DNA of 64,000 nucleotides from an uncultured Bacteroidales bacterium (GTDB taxonomy: Bacteria; Bacteroidota; Bacteroidia; Bacteroidales; P3): the NCBI GenBank assembly GCA_944321735.1, contig CALUMK010000002.1, positions 1 to 64,000 of the forward strand, given 5' to 3'. Under the pieces are notes generated by a model. That model was not told the origin of the DNA, did not search any database, and saw only the letters and a program-made list of their open reading frames with translations. Shown here one piece after another: positions 42,438 to 52,478 of the stretch. Numbering within the stretch: position 1 is the first letter of the stretch; every line of letters begins with the position of its first letter. A program made the position numbers and the translations under genes.

Positions 42438-42635
42438 TTTTTTTGCGAACCAATCGCTTTATAACGCACTCCAGTCTCCCGTCTCTTTCTTTCCCGCAGG
42501 AACCCGCCTTCACCCGCTCGCCCCGCCCGATTTTGCTTGCGGCAATCTTGTTTCGCGCTTCGTACCGAAACTTCCAATCCAATCATGCGCGGCAATCTTC
42601 GTCCGGGCAGCCTTCAAAATATTTTCCCTCGTCCT

Positions 42636-42760
42636 GCGGCGTGTCAGAACGGGCAAGATGCAAGGCGTCGAGGTGAAGGCCAAGGCGGGAGCATACTTTG
42701 GTATGTGACCGACTTGGCTGAACCTCGCAACGCAGCAGATTGCCCGTTATCACACGCCGC
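42636..42760. repeat. REP-like palindromic repeat, copy 2, after the upstream permease stop
   Basis: Bounded by GCGGCGTGTCAGAACGGGC and the inverted GCCCGTTATCACACGCCGC. A short echo GTCACACGCCGC follows at 42762-42773, running into the stop codon of the permease gene. The core matches copy 3 almost base for base over about 75 bases. The remaining sequence of this gap (42438-42635) shows no gene. Confidence 0.8.
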
Positions 42761-42772
42761 GGTCACACGCCG

Positions 42773-43879
42773 CTACGTCAACCGAACCTTAAACCCCCTC
42801 ACACTCAACCCCAAAAACAAAATCGCCATCCCCATCAGGATCGTCCATTGCATCCAGATGTAGCCGAATCCCAAGCCCTTGATCATGATGATTCGTCCCA
42901 TTTCGATGAACCAGCGGGCCGGCAGCAGGTACGACAAGCCTTGCAGCACCGCCGGCATGCTCTCGATGGGGAACATCAGCCCCGACAGCAGCACCGTAGG
43001 CAGCATCAGCCCCATCAGCGAGATAATCATCGCGATTTGCTGCGTCTTGGACACCGTCGAGATGAAGATGCCCAGGCAGAGCGAAGTGAAGATATAGGTG
43101 ATGCTGGCCAGGAAGAACATCAGGAAGCTCCCCCGGATAGGCACGTCAAAGGCGAAAATCGAAAGGAGAATGATGACAAGCAGGTTGAAGATGGAGACCG
43201 CGAAGTAGGGGACCGTCTTGGCAAAGATGATGTAGATAGGCTTGGACGGCGCCACCAACAAAGCCTCCATCGTGCCCAGTTCCCTTTCCCGGACAATCGA
43301 GACCGAGGTCATCAGCGTGCAAATCAGCATCAGGACCAATCCGATAACCCCCGGCACGAAAGTGTAGGCACTTTTGAGCTGCGGGCTGTACAACATCCTC
43401 GTTTCCACCGTGGTGCCGACTACCGGTGCATCGCCCGGATAACGATTCAGCGAATACGCGCCGATGATGTTCTGCAAGTAGCCGTTCACGATGCTGGCTT
43501 CATTGGGGTTGCTGGCATCGGTCACCAACTGCACCTTGGTCTTCTGTCCGGCCGCCATGTCGTCGCTGAAATCCGGAGGAATGATCAAGCCTATCTTGAT
43601 ATCTCCTTTCTTGAAAAGCTTTTCCAGTTGCGCCGAAGAAGCCAGCCTCTCCGTCACATGGAAATACGTCCCCGCATCGATTTTGTCAATCAAGCCCCGG
43701 CTGTCGGGCGTGTTGGAAAGGTCCACCACCGCCACTTCCGTGTTCTGGATGTCGGTCGTGATGGCGAAACCGAAAATAAGCACCTGCACCACAGGCATCA
43801 ACAAGATGATCAGCATGGTCGCCTTGTCCCTGAAGATGTGGTAGAACTCTTTTTCCACAAAAGCGAAAAACTGTTTCAT
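42773..43879 (-). CDS. ABC transporter permease, YbhS-like (ABC-2 type)
   Basis: 368 residues. An N-terminal span (ATMLIILLMPVVQVLIFGFA), a roughly 140-residue outside loop with VVDLSNTPDSRGLIDKID, and five or so further spans (FVPGVIGLVLMLICTLMTSV, YFAVSIFNLLVIILLSIFAF, ITYIFTSLCLGIFIS). The coupling stretch after the second span reads SIVREREL, as in ABC-2 permeases. It pairs with the permease at 41280 as a heterodimeric channel, driven by the two ATPases just upstream; the ATPase stop lies 3 bases before this start. The substrate is not readable. Confidence 0.87.
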   Translation of the reverse strand: MKQFFAFVEKEFYHIFRDKATMLIILLMPVVQVLIFGFAITTDIQNTEVAVVDLSNTPDSRGLIDKIDAGTYFHVTERLASSAQLEKLFKKGDIKIGLIIPPDFSDDMAAGQKTKVQLVTDASNPNEASIVNGYLQNIIGAYSLNRYPGDAPVVGTTVETRMLYSPQLKSAYTFVPGVIGLVLMLICTLMTSVSIVRERELGTMEALLVAPSKPIYIIFAKTVPYFAVSIFNLLVIILLSIFAFDVPIRGSFLMFFLASITYIFTSLCLGIFISTVSKTQQIAMIISLMGLMLPTVLLSGLMFPIESMPAVLQGLSYLLPARWFIEMGRIIMIKGLGFGYIWMQWTILMGMAILFLGLSVRGFKVRLT

Positions 43880-43882
43880 AAT

Positions 43883-44677
43883 CTAATCGTCGCTTCTCGT
43901 GGCCCGCTGCGCCACCAACGTAAACACTTCCTCCATCGTCTCCACCCCGAAGTGCGTCCGGAGGTTCTTGGGCGTGTCCAGCATCTCGATGCGCCCGTCC
44001 ACCATCATGCTCACCCGGTTGCAGTATTCGGCCTCGTCCATGTAATGCGTGGTCACGAAGACCGTGATGCCCCGGCTCACCGCCTCGTAAATCAATTCCC
44101 AGAACTGCCGCCTCGTCAGCGGATCCACCCCTCCGGTAGGCTCGTCCAAGAACACGATTTCCGGTTCATGGAAAATCGCCACCGAGAACGCTAACTTCTG
44201 TTTCCATCCCAATGGCAGCTCGCCCACCATCGTGTTCTTCTCGGCCATGAAGCCCAAACGGTCCAGCATCTGGTCGGTCTTCTTGGCTATCGCCGAATCG
44301 CTCATTCCGTAAATGCCTGCAAAGAGCCGGATGTTTTCCCAGACTTTGAGGTCGTTGTAGAGCGCGAACTTCTGGCTCATGTAGCCGATATGCCGCTTGA
44401 TGTCCTCCTGTTGCGTGGCAATGTCGAAGCCCGCCACCATGCCGCTGCCCGAAGTGGGCCGGTGCAGGCCGCAGAGCATACGGATGGCCGTGGTCTTGCC
44501 CGCTCCGTTGGCACCGAGGAAACCGAAGATTTCCCCTTTCTTGACCTCGAAGCTGATATGGTCCACCGCCGTGAAGTCCCCGAACTTCTTGGTCAAGTCT
44601 TTCACCTTGATGACATATCCGTCCTGCAAGGCCTGTATCGCCTTGCGTTCGCGAAGCAAACGTTCTCTAATTCCCAT
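43883..44677 (-). CDS. ABC transporter ATPase, second YbhF-like half, divergent signature
   Basis: 264 residues. Walker A GANGAGKTT is at 55-63 and Walker B is IVFLDEPTGGVDP. The H-loop is VTTHYMDEAE. The ABC signature is LPLGWKQKL instead of LSGGMKQ; a comparable change is known from the second nucleotide-binding half of YbhF-type proteins. The first 20 residues precede the usual domain start and overlap by 11 bases with the upstream ATPase gene. Together the two ATPases equal one E. coli YbhF split in two. One site of the ATPase pair may be degenerate. Confidence 0.88.
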   Translation of the reverse strand: MGIRERLLRERKAIQALQDGYVIKVKDLTKKFGDFTAVDHISFEVKKGEIFGFLGANGAGKTTAIRMLCGLHRPTSGSGMVAGFDIATQQEDIKRHIGYMSQKFALYNDLKVWENIRLFAGIYGMSDSAIAKKTDQMLDRLGFMAEKNTMVGELPLGWKQKLAFSVAIFHEPEIVFLDEPTGGVDPLTRRQFWELIYEAVSRGITVFVTTHYMDEAEYCNRVSMMVDGRIEMLDTPKNLRTHFGVETMEEVFTLVAQRATRSDD

Positions 44678-45608
44678 GTTCCCCTCCTTGGCTCATCAGT
44701 TCCATGAAACAGTCCTCTATGGTCGGCTCGCTTTCCTTGATTTTGATTTCCTCATGCTGGAGCGATGCCAGGTAGGATTCCAATTCCTCCATCCGGATAG
44801 TCCCTTCCTTGTAGTAAAAATGGTGGTAGGCACCGAAGGGATAGCAGGCATGGCAGGCCGGGAAATTCCTCAAGTCGCCCAAGAGCCGGAACTTGTCGGC
44901 GCTCTTGACCGAAAAGACCTTGAAAGGAAAGGCTTTGCGTATGTTCTCGGGTGTATCGCAGCCCACTACCTTGCCGTTTTGCAGGAAACAGAGCCGCTGG
45001 CAGCGCATGGCCTCGTTCATATAAGGCGTGGAAGCGATGACCGTGATGCCTTGGGCTTTCAGTAAATCCAGCATTTCCCAGAACTCCAGGCGTGAGACCG
45101 GATCGACGCCGGTAGTCGGCTCGTCCAGCAGCAAGACCTTGGGATTATGGATCAAGGCGCAGCAGAGGGCCAGCTTTTGTTTCATCCCGCCGGAGAGCTT
45201 GCCGGCTTTGCGGGTCTTGAACGGCTCCAAGTAACGGTAGATGGGACGGATGTTAGGGTATGACTTCTCGATATCGCTGCCGAAAAGAGTAGCGAAGAAT
45301 TTGAGGTTTTCCTCCACGCTCAAATCCTGGTAAAGCGAGAACCGCCCCGGCATATAGCCGATAATCTTGCGGATGTCGCGATACTGGCTCACCGTGTCGA
45401 AGTCCTCGATATAGGCGCGGCCTTTGTCGGGCAGCATCAGCGATGCCAGAATCCGGAAGAGGGTGGTCTTGCCCGAACCGTCCGGGCCGATGATGCCGAA
45501 AAGCTCGCCTCGTCCTATCCGCAAGGAAACCCCGTCCAAAGCCTGGACACGATGATTCCCGTGTCCGAAGCTCTTGCTGACCAATGAAGCGACTACCGAG
45601 GTTTCCAT
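44667..45608 (-). CDS. ABC transporter ATPase, first YbhF-like half
   Basis: 313 residues. Walker A GPDGSGKTT is at 41-49, the signature LSGGMKQKL is intact, and Walker B is VLLLDEPTTGVDP. The switch histidine region reads STPYMNEAMRC, so the usual TTHYM histidine is replaced by proline-tyrosine. A C-terminal extension of about 90 residues (FSVKSADKFRLLGDLRNFP and beyond) follows the nucleotide-binding domain. The gene overlaps the next ATPase by 11 bases and follows the adaptor by 3, so the operon is tightly coupled. With the second ATPase it should drive the two ABC-2 permeases. Confidence 0.88.
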   Translation of the reverse strand: METSVVASLVSKSFGHGNHRVQALDGVSLRIGRGELFGIIGPDGSGKTTLFRILASLMLPDKGRAYIEDFDTVSQYRDIRKIIGYMPGRFSLYQDLSVEENLKFFATLFGSDIEKSYPNIRPIYRYLEPFKTRKAGKLSGGMKQKLALCCALIHNPKVLLLDEPTTGVDPVSRLEFWEMLDLLKAQGITVIASTPYMNEAMRCQRLCFLQNGKVVGCDTPENIRKAFPFKVFSVKSADKFRLLGDLRNFPACHACYPFGAYHHFYYKEGTIRMEELESYLASLQHEEIKIKESEPTIEDCFMELMSQGGEHGN

Positions 45609-45611
45609 AGT

Positions 45612-46313
45612 TTAGAAATTCACATTGGCGTACATCCCGATCTTCAAATACCCGTCATTCTCCACGGCAATCCTGACCGCATAGACTAAGTTGTCGCGTT
45701 CGTCTTGGGTCTGGACCGACTTGGGCGTGAATTCGGCTTGGTCGGAGATATGGCGGATACGGCCCTTGTAAGCTATTTCCTTTCCGTCTCGTTTGGAGAA
45801 TACTTCCACTTCCTGTCCCAGTTTGAGCGATTCCAACTGGGTGGCCGACAGATAGACGCGGACATACATCTTGTCCAAGTCGGCTACCTTGAGCAAGGGC
45901 CGTCCTATGTAAGCCTGTTCCCCGGCTTGGGCGTATTTTTCCAGCACGACCCCTTGCGTAGGCACGCTGATCCGGCATTTATCCAGCATGTCTTCCACTT
46001 GCGCCAATTGGATTTCCTGCCCCGTGTAGCGAGGGTCGCCCTTGCGCCGTCCGGAAGGCAGCCCGGCTTCGATCAGTTCTTTCTGCAACGAAAGCTGCAC
46101 GGTGTCGATCCAGCCCAAGGTCTGGGCGGAATCCACTTTCTGGCCTTCTTCTATCGGGAGGGAGAGTATGAGCCCGTTGCCTTGGGCCGAGAGGGTCATC
46201 GTAGTGGCTTCCAAGGTGCCGCCGGCATCGTAAGCGCTTTGGCTGTCCTGGCAGGAAGCCAGAAGTCCGAGGGTGGCGGCCAAGCCTAGTATGGATAATG
46301 CAGAATGTTTCAT
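45612..46313 (-). CDS. HlyD/YbhG-like periplasmic adaptor lipoprotein, short hairpin
   Basis: 233 residues. A lipoprotein signal (MKHSALSILGLAATLGLLAS, Cys21) targets it to a membrane facing the periplasm. The two half-motifs of the lipoyl domain are visible: GTLEATTMTLSAQGNGLILS, then GQKVDSAQTLGWID, and CRISVPTQGVVLEKYAQAGE, followed by a beta-barrel (MYVRVYLSATQLESLKLGQE). Between the lipoyl halves most members carry a coiled-coil hairpin of 80-120 residues; here it is about 45. A short hairpin would not reach far toward an outer-membrane partner. It is the first gene of the ABC operon, so its product probably links the pump to the envelope. Confidence 0.8.
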   Translation of the reverse strand: MKHSALSILGLAATLGLLASCQDSQSAYDAGGTLEATTMTLSAQGNGLILSLPIEEGQKVDSAQTLGWIDTVQLSLQKELIEAGLPSGRRKGDPRYTGQEIQLAQVEDMLDKCRISVPTQGVVLEKYAQAGEQAYIGRPLLKVADLDKMYVRVYLSATQLESLKLGQEVEVFSKRDGKEIAYKGRIRHISDQAEFTPKSVQTQDERDNLVYAVRIAVENDGYLKIGMYANVNF

Positions 46314-46477
46314 GTTATGGTGTTTTTGGTCGGCAAATTCGAGGCGAAGCCCGATTCCCCGATTCGGTCGGGAACTATGCCAAGCCGCTTCCTTGCTTGG
46401 GCATGAACGAGCAGGGACGATGGAAGCGGTTTTCGATTGCTTCGCAACGAAGATACGAAATTTTGAGGAAAACCGCT

Positions 46478-47809
46478 TTAAACCGGATTGCTTTTGAAGA
46501 AATCCACTACTTTTTCCAAGTGGACTCCATGCGAGCCTTTGATCAGGATGCAGCGATGTTCCACCGGGTTCTGCTTAAGGAATTCGATCAGTTCTTCCGT
46601 CTTGGAGAACAGTTTGTATCCGGCTTGCTTGGGTGTTTTTGCAAAGCTTCCGCCCACGAGGAAGGCTTCCGGGATTCTTTGGTGCTGGAGCAAATCGAAT
46701 ACTTTTTGATGTTCATCCTTGCTGGCTTTGCCCAATTCGAGCATTTCGCCCAAGATGGCCAGTTTGATCCCTTGCGATGGCAACGAGCTGATGTTTTCAA
46801 TCGCTGCTTTCATGCTGGAAGGATTGGCATTGTAGGTGTCTGCAATAATCAGGTTGCTGCCGCATTGGATACATTGGGAACGCAGGTTGGTGGGCTGGTA
46901 TTCCATGATGCCGTCCTGTATTTCCCGGTCATTGAGCCCGAAGTAACGTCCGGCGCAAGCCGCCGCTGCTACATTGTCCAGATTGTAGCCGCCGGTGAGC
47001 TTGGTTCGGATTTCGGTCAGGTTCGGAGCCGAACTGGGCCCGTGCAGGCAGCAGAAAAGATGGATTTTGTCTCCTTCCATCGGGGTCATTTGCAGGAACA
47101 CGTTGTCCTGCGTGCCGTAGCAGAATCGTTCCAAGCCTTCGGATTGGCTCATCAGCAGCGGGTCGGAGGCGTTGACAAAGGCTTTTCCGTGGATACGTTC
47201 CAAGAAGCGGTACAGGGCCAGTTTGGTTTCCGCAATCGTGGCGAAGTTGCCGAAACCTTCCAGATGGGCTTCGCCTATGTTGGTGATGATGCCGAAAGTA
47301 GGCAGGGCAATGCGGCAAAGCTGGGCTATTTCGCCGGGATGGCTGGCCCCCATTTCGATGATGGCTATTTCGGTATCGGAAGGCATCGAAAGCAGGCTCA
47401 GAGGAACGCCGATATGGTTGTTCAGGTTTCCCTCGGTGGCATAGACCCGGTATCGCTGGCTTAGTACGGAGCGGAGCAGTTCCTTGGTCGTGGTCTTGCC
47501 GTTGGTGCCGGTAACGCCGATGACAGGAATGATCATGTCTTTCCGGTACAGGACGGCTACCTTTTGCAAGCATTGCAGGCAGTCTTCCACCAAGAATATC
47601 TTTTCATCATTTGCATATTTTGGATTGTCCACTACCGCGTAGCAGCAGCCTTTTTCCAAGGCCTCCTTGGCAAAGGTGTTGGCATCGAAATTCTCCCCTT
47701 TCAAGGCAAAGAAGATGGAGCCGGGCTGTATCTGGCGGGTGTCGGTACAGACCGATTTACATTTCTTGTACAATTTGTAAATGTCTTCTGCACTGCTTTT
47801 TGCTTTCAT
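46478..47809 (-). CDS. murF: UDP-N-acetylmuramoyl-tripeptide--D-Ala-D-Ala ligase
   Basis: 443 residues. It joins D-Ala-D-Ala to the UDP-MurNAc tripeptide with ATP, the last cytosolic step of the peptidoglycan stem. The Mur P-loop GVTGTNGKTTTK lies at 98-109 (GTNGKTT 101-107), followed by NNHIGVPLSLL, IIEMGASHPGEIA and NIGEAHLEGFG. The central ATPase domain has VNASDPLL and GGYNLDNVAAA, and the C-terminal domain opens with ADTYNANPSSMKAA. Length fits the family (about 430-460). It lies 78 bases behind the nucleoside kinase gene on the same strand. No other mur gene is in the window, so it is outside the main cell-wall cluster, as is common in Bacteroidales. Confidence 0.93.
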   Translation of the reverse strand: MKAKSSAEDIYKLYKKCKSVCTDTRQIQPGSIFFALKGENFDANTFAKEALEKGCCYAVVDNPKYANDEKIFLVEDCLQCLQKVAVLYRKDMIIPVIGVTGTNGKTTTKELLRSVLSQRYRVYATEGNLNNHIGVPLSLLSMPSDTEIAIIEMGASHPGEIAQLCRIALPTFGIITNIGEAHLEGFGNFATIAETKLALYRFLERIHGKAFVNASDPLLMSQSEGLERFCYGTQDNVFLQMTPMEGDKIHLFCCLHGPSSAPNLTEIRTKLTGGYNLDNVAAAACAGRYFGLNDREIQDGIMEYQPTNLRSQCIQCGSNLIIADTYNANPSSMKAAIENISSLPSQGIKLAILGEMLELGKASKDEHQKVFDLLQHQRIPEAFLVGGSFAKTPKQAGYKLFSKTEELIEFLKQNPVEHRCILIKGSHGVHLEKVVDFFKSNPV

Positions 47810-47887
47810 CGCGACATGTTTTTGTAGCTGTTACCCGTTTGGTGGATGCGCCGTTTCATTGGGAAAGGTGCATTTTCATTCGGGGTT

Positions 47888-49588
47888 TTAATAAACAAAA
47901 CTGCTGCCCCCTAAGAATTCCCGCAGAATCGATGTGGGCGGTATTTCCTTTTCTTCGATAGGCAGGAAGTAGGAGAGGAATTTGAGTAGGCGGTGGGCTT
48001 CCCCGTAATGTTCCGAGTTTTCAGGGATGGCTCGCAGCAAGGCTTCGGCATCCTGTTTGAGCACGCCTAACTCAAAGAGCAAGGCGGAGTTGAACATCAC
48101 ATCGGCCTGCTCCTGGTAGGGGAAGATATTCTTGTTCTCGCCCCGTCTTACACTGGGCCAGCGGTCCAATGTGGCCAAGGCGGAATTGCCCCGGAACTTG
48201 CTGTCGCGGACCATGCGCCGGATGAGGCGGTTGTCGGTGCTGCTGACGGGATTCTGGGTATCGATGCTGATATGGGTCAGGGCCGAGACGAAAATCTTGA
48301 AGGTGAACCGGCTGTCCAGATCGGTCAGGGCAGGGTTCAAGCCGTGGATGCCTTCCACGAGCACGATGGTCTTGGGCGATACCCGGATTTTCTTGTCCAT
48401 CCGGCGGACACCGACCTTGAAATCATAGACAGGCATCTTGATTTCAGTCTCTTTCTGGACATTCAGGATTTGCTGGAGCTGCTGGTTGAAGAATTCCCGG
48501 TCAATGGCCTCCAGGCATTCAAAGTCGTAGTCCCCGTTGGCATCCCGGGGGGTCTTTTCCCGATCCACGAAATAGTCGTCCAACGAGATTTCGGCCGTGC
48601 TGTAGCCCAATACCTGCAATTGGATCGAGAGCCGTTTGCAGAAGGTGGTCTTGCCCGAGGAGGAAGGCCCGCTGATGAGCACGATGCGGCAATCCGCTTT
48701 CTTGGCCACGGCATCGGCGATGCTGGCTATTTTCTTCTCTTGCAAGGCTTCGGAGAGCTTGATCAGGCGGCCTGCCCCTTCCTGTTGCAGAATCCGGTTG
48801 AGGTTGCCTACGTAAGGCACGCCCATGATTTCCAGCCAGTCTTTCTGTTCCTGGAAAGTCTTGAAAAGCTTGCTGCCGCCTTGGCAGGCCGCCTTGACCA
48901 TATCCGACAGGAACCGCTTGGTGTCTTTCCCTACGGTCTCGTTCAGGTCAGGACGGATGGCAATCAGGCCGTTGCCGAAATAGCGGTCGATATGGAAATG
49001 CTTGATATAGCCCGTGCTGGGTACTAGGTAGCCGTAGAAATAGTTGGAAACATTACCTATGCTATAGACCGAGGTATAGAGTTCGTTCCGGGTCTGGAAG
49101 AGAAGTACTTTTTCGTAGAGTCGGTTCTGTTTGAACACTTCGATGGCCTCGGTGGTGGGAATCTGCCGCCGGGTGATAGGCAGGTCTTCATCGATGATTT
49201 CCTGGACCCGTTTCCGGAGTTGAATCACCATGCTCAGGCTGAGCTTTCCTTGGATGCCGATCAGTTCGCAATAGGTTCCCAAGGGCAGGGTGTGCTCCAC
49301 TTTCAGCGTGCTTTCCGGCCAAAGGTCGCGGGCGGCTTTAAACATGATGAAAATCATCGAACGCATGTACATCGCGTAACCCATCGGGTCGTGGATGTCG
49401 ATGAATTCCACGGTCTTGGGCTTGAACAGTTCAAAGGAAAGCTCCCGGAGGGAGTTGTTGACCCTGGCTGCCAGGATATCGTCTTCAAGCTGGATATTCT
49501 GGTCTTTGGCTATTTCGGCCAAGGTGGTTCCGATGGGGTATTCCTTGCGGATTCCCGTGTTCTTGCAGATGATTTCTATCTTCGACAT
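47888..49588 (-). CDS. Nucleoside kinase with TGS-like and tRNA-synthetase-type N-terminal domains
   Basis: 566 residues. Residues 1-65 look like a TGS/ubiquitin-like domain (IICKNTGIRKEYPIGTTLAE). Residues about 70-280 resemble the second additional domain of threonyl-tRNA synthetase (HDPMGYAMYMRSMIFIMF region). From about 300 comes a uridine-kinase-like P-loop domain, with GPSSSGKTTF at 307-316, DDYFVDREKTPRD and VLVEGIHGLNP. This combination defines a family annotated as nucleoside kinase or uridine kinase-related, common in Bacteroidetes and Clostridia. The physiological substrate is unsettled. It differs from the simple udk at 13364. It lies 21 bases behind uvrA on the same strand. Confidence 0.88.
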   Translation of the reverse strand: MSKIEIICKNTGIRKEYPIGTTLAEIAKDQNIQLEDDILAARVNNSLRELSFELFKPKTVEFIDIHDPMGYAMYMRSMIFIMFKAARDLWPESTLKVEHTLPLGTYCELIGIQGKLSLSMVIQLRKRVQEIIDEDLPITRRQIPTTEAIEVFKQNRLYEKVLLFQTRNELYTSVYSIGNVSNYFYGYLVPSTGYIKHFHIDRYFGNGLIAIRPDLNETVGKDTKRFLSDMVKAACQGGSKLFKTFQEQKDWLEIMGVPYVGNLNRILQQEGAGRLIKLSEALQEKKIASIADAVAKKADCRIVLISGPSSSGKTTFCKRLSIQLQVLGYSTAEISLDDYFVDREKTPRDANGDYDFECLEAIDREFFNQQLQQILNVQKETEIKMPVYDFKVGVRRMDKKIRVSPKTIVLVEGIHGLNPALTDLDSRFTFKIFVSALTHISIDTQNPVSSTDNRLIRRMVRDSKFRGNSALATLDRWPSVRRGENKNIFPYQEQADVMFNSALLFELGVLKQDAEALLRAIPENSEHYGEAHRLLKFLSYFLPIEEKEIPPTSILREFLGGSSFVY

Positions 49589-49609
49589 GATACGTTCAAT
49601 TTATGTTTT

Positions 49610-52477
49610 TTAGCCGATTTTCCGGCCTTGGGCTTCTAATAAAGGCCGCAGGTATCGTCCTGTATAGCTTTCCGGACAGGCGGCTATCTCTTCCGGCCTG
49701 CCTTCGGCTACGATGCGTCCGCCGGCCGCCCCGCCTTCCGGTCCCATGTCCACGATATGGTCGGCGCATTTGATTACATCCAGATTGTGTTCGATGACCA
49801 GGACCGTATTGCCGGCATCCACTAATTTTTGAAGCACATCCAAAAGGATGCGGATATCCTCGAAATGCAAGCCGGTAGTGGGTTCGTCCAAAATGTACAA
49901 GGTTCTTCCCGTCTCTTTTTTGGAAAGTTCGGCGGCTAACTTGATACGCTGGGCCTCTCCTCCCGAAAGGGTAGTGGAAGGCTGCCCCAGCGTGATGTAT
50001 CCCAAGCCTACATCGTTCAAAGTCTTGAGCTTGGAGGCGATGGAAGGAATATTCTCGAAAAATTCCACAGCCTGGGCGATGCTCATGTTCAGCACATCGT
50101 TGATGTTCTTTCCCCGGTAGCGGATTTCCAAGGTCTCCCGGTTGTAGCGTTTCCCATTGCATTCCTCGCAGGTCACATACACATCGGGCAGGAAGTTCAT
50201 CTCGATGGTTTCCACCCCGGCTCCCCCGCATTTCTCGCAGCGTCCTCCTTTCACATTGAACGAGAAGCGCCCGGCCTTGTATCCTCGGATTTTGGAGTCG
50301 GGCAGGGAAGCGAAAAGCTGGCGGATTTCATCGAACACCCCCACGTAGGTGACAGGATTGGAGCGCGGGGTGCGTCCGATGGGCGCTTGATCCACTTCTA
50401 TCACCTTGTCGATGCCGGATAGCCCCTCAAGCCTGTCGAACGGCAGGGGTTCGGGATGGGCGCGGTAGAAATAGGCGCTCAGATAGGGTTGCAGGGTTTG
50501 GGTAATCAAGGAAGACTTGCCGCTGCCCGAAACCCCGGTCACGCAGGTGAAGGTATTGAGCGGCAAAGTGAAATTCACATGTTTGAGGTTATGGCCGCAG
50601 GCATCGAGCAAGCGGAGCGTATCCCCGTTGCCCGGGCGCCGGCGGGCCGGAATCTCGATTTTCCGGATGCCGTTCAGGTAGTCGGTGGTGATGGATTTCT
50701 GCTTCAGGAATTCTTCCGGCCTGCCTTGAGCCACCACGCGCCCGCCTTCCACGCCGGCGCCCGGCCCCATGTCCACGATATAGTCGGCCGCCCGCATCAT
50801 GTCCTCGTCGTGTTCCACCACGATGACGGTATTGCCCAAGTCCCGCAGCTGTTTAAGGGAAGCAATCAGCCGTTGATTGTCGCGCTGGTGCAGCCCGATG
50901 CTGGGTTCGTCCAGGATATACAGCACCCCTACCAATTTGGACCCGATCTGGGTCGCCAGGCGGATACGCTGGGATTCCCCGCCGGATAGACTGGAAGCTT
51001 CCCGGTCCAGACTTAAATAACCGATGCCCACGTCCAGCAGGAAACCGATTCGGTTGCGGATTTCCTTCAGGATTTCATGGCCGATTTTCTTTTGGGATTC
51101 GTTCAGTTGCGGTTCTACATGGGCGACCCAGTCATGCAGTTCTTCCAGGCTCATGGCCGAGAGTTCGGCTATGTTCTTTCCGGCAATGCGGAAATGCCGC
51201 GAAACCTGTTGCAGGCGGGTTCCGTGGCATTCGGAGCAAGTTCGGGCCGTCATGAACTGCATGGCCCATTTCTGGGCGCTGGGCAATCCTTCTTCGTAAA
51301 GCCGTTGCAAGTAGGCGTAAATGCCATCGAAGTCGATGTCTATCTTGCGGGTGACACCTAAGGTGGTGTTCTTGAATTCGAAAGTCCTGTGCTCCCCGTT
51401 CAGGATCGCGTTCATGCCCTCTTCGCTGATACGTTGGATAGGCGTTTTCAGGTCAAAATCGTAGGCCCGTCCGATCATTTCAATCTGCGACAGGATCCAG
51501 CCTTCCCCCAAGAGGTTCTCTTTTCGGTCGTGCAGGTGCTCCGGCTTGATAGGCGCCAGCCCTCCGGCATGGATGCTGAGGCTGGGGGCGGGAATGATTT
51601 TATCTATGTCCGGACTGATTTCCACCCCTAATCCGTTGCAGCGCGGGCACGCTCCGTAAGGAGAATTGAAGGAAAACGTGTTCGGTTCGGGATCCGGATA
51701 GGAAATGCCCGAGGTGGGACACATCAAAGTCCGGCTGAAATGCCTTGCCTTGCCGCTGGCTTCGTCCAAAATCAGGATTTGTCCCTTGCCCTGTTTCATG
51801 GCCGCCTTGACGCTTTGCACCAGGCGGGCGCGGTTCTTGTCGCTCACTTGCAGCTTGTCCACCACCAGTTCGATGTCGTGGGTCTTGTACCGGTCCACGT
51901 ACATGCCGAAGCTGAGGTCTGTTACCTCGCCGTCCACCCGTACTTTGAGGTATCCTTGCTTGCGGACGTTCTCGAAAAGTTCCCGGTAATGCCCTTTGCG
52001 CCCGATTACCAAAGGCGAGAGCACCGAGATTTTCTTTTCATTGTATTCATGCAGAATCAGGTCGATGACCTTTTCTTCGGTATATTTGACCATCTTTTCG
52101 CCCGTCACATACGAATAGGCTTCGCCAATGCGGGCAAAGAGCAGTCGCAAGTAGTCGTAGATTTCGGTCACCGTCCCCACAGTGGAACGGGGGTTCTTGT
52201 TGGTGGTCTTCTGCTCGATGGCGATGACCGGGCTCAGGCCGTCGATCTTGTCCACGTCAGGCCGCTCCAAGCCCCCGATGAACTGGCGGGCATAGGACGA
52301 AAAGGTCTCCATATAGCGTCTCTGTCCTTCGGCGTAAATCGTGTCGAACGCAATCGACGACTTTCCGCTTCCGCTCAAGCCGGTAATCACGATGAGCTTG
52401 CCATGGGGCAAGACAAGGTCTATGTTTTGCAGGTTATGGGCACGGGCCCCGTAAACCGAAAGTTTCTGGTTGTCCAT
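49610..52477 (-). CDS. uvrA: UvrABC excinuclease subunit A
   Basis: 955 residues. DNA-damage recognition ATPase of nucleotide excision repair. It has two ABC ATPase modules: the first with [12 protein letters not shown] (about 34-45) and the second with [10 protein letters not shown] (about 650). The signatures [12 protein letters not shown] and [12 protein letters not shown] and both Walker B motifs ([20 protein letters not shown]) are intact. Zinc-binding CxxC pairs are present at [16 protein letters not shown] and CEKCGGAG...CEECNGKR. Length is standard (about 940). It is followed on the same strand by the nucleoside kinase gene and preceded by recG, with one base between the two reading frames. 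Confidence 0.96.
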   Translation of the reverse strand: MDNQKLSVYGARAHNLQNIDLVLPHGKLIVITGLSGSGKSSIAFDTIYAEGQRRYMETFSSYARQFIGGLERPDVDKIDGLSPVIAIEQKTTNKNPRSTVGTVTEIYDYLRLLFARIGEAYSYVTGEKMVKYTEEKVIDLILHEYNEKKISVLSPLVIGRKGHYRELFENVRKQGYLKVRVDGEVTDLSFGMYVDRYKTHDIELVVDKLQVSDKNRARLVQSVKAAMKQGKGQILILDEASGKARHFSRTLMCPTSGISYPDPEPNTFSFNSPYGACPRCNGLGVEISPDIDKIIPAPSLSIHAGGLAPIKPEHLHDRKENLLGEGWILSQIEMIGRAYDFDLKTPIQRISEEGMNAILNGEHRTFEFKNTTLGVTRKIDIDFDGIYAYLQRLYEEGLPSAQKWAMQFMTARTCSECHGTRLQQVSRHFRIAGKNIAELSAMSLEELHDWVAHVEPQLNESQKKIGHEILKEIRNRIGFLLDVGIGYLSLDREASSLSGGESQRIRLATQIGSKLVGVLYILDEPSIGLHQRDNQRLIASLKQLRDLGNTVIVVEHDEDMMRAADYIVDMGPGAGVEGGRVVAQGRPEEFLKQKSITTDYLNGIRKIEIPARRRPGNGDTLRLLDACGHNLKHVNFTLPLNTFTCVTGVSGSGKSSLITQTLQPYLSAYFYRAHPEPLPFDRLEGLSGIDKVIEVDQAPIGRTPRSNPVTYVGVFDEIRQLFASLPDSKIRGYKAGRFSFNVKGGRCEKCGGAGVETIEMNFLPDVYVTCEECNGKRYNRETLEIRYRGKNINDVLNMSIAQAVEFFENIPSIASKLKTLNDVGLGYITLGQPSTTLSGGEAQRIKLAAELSKKETGRTLYILDEPTTGLHFEDIRILLDVLQKLVDAGNTVLVIEHNLDVIKCADHIVDMGPEGGAAGGRIVAEGRPEEIAACPESYTGRYLRPLLEAQGRKIG

Positions 52478-52478
52478 A

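Noticed and set aside
42740-44194. 484-codon plus-strand frame, His/Arg/Gln-rich
   Set aside because: Shadow opposite two ABC transporter genes whose motifs are intact.
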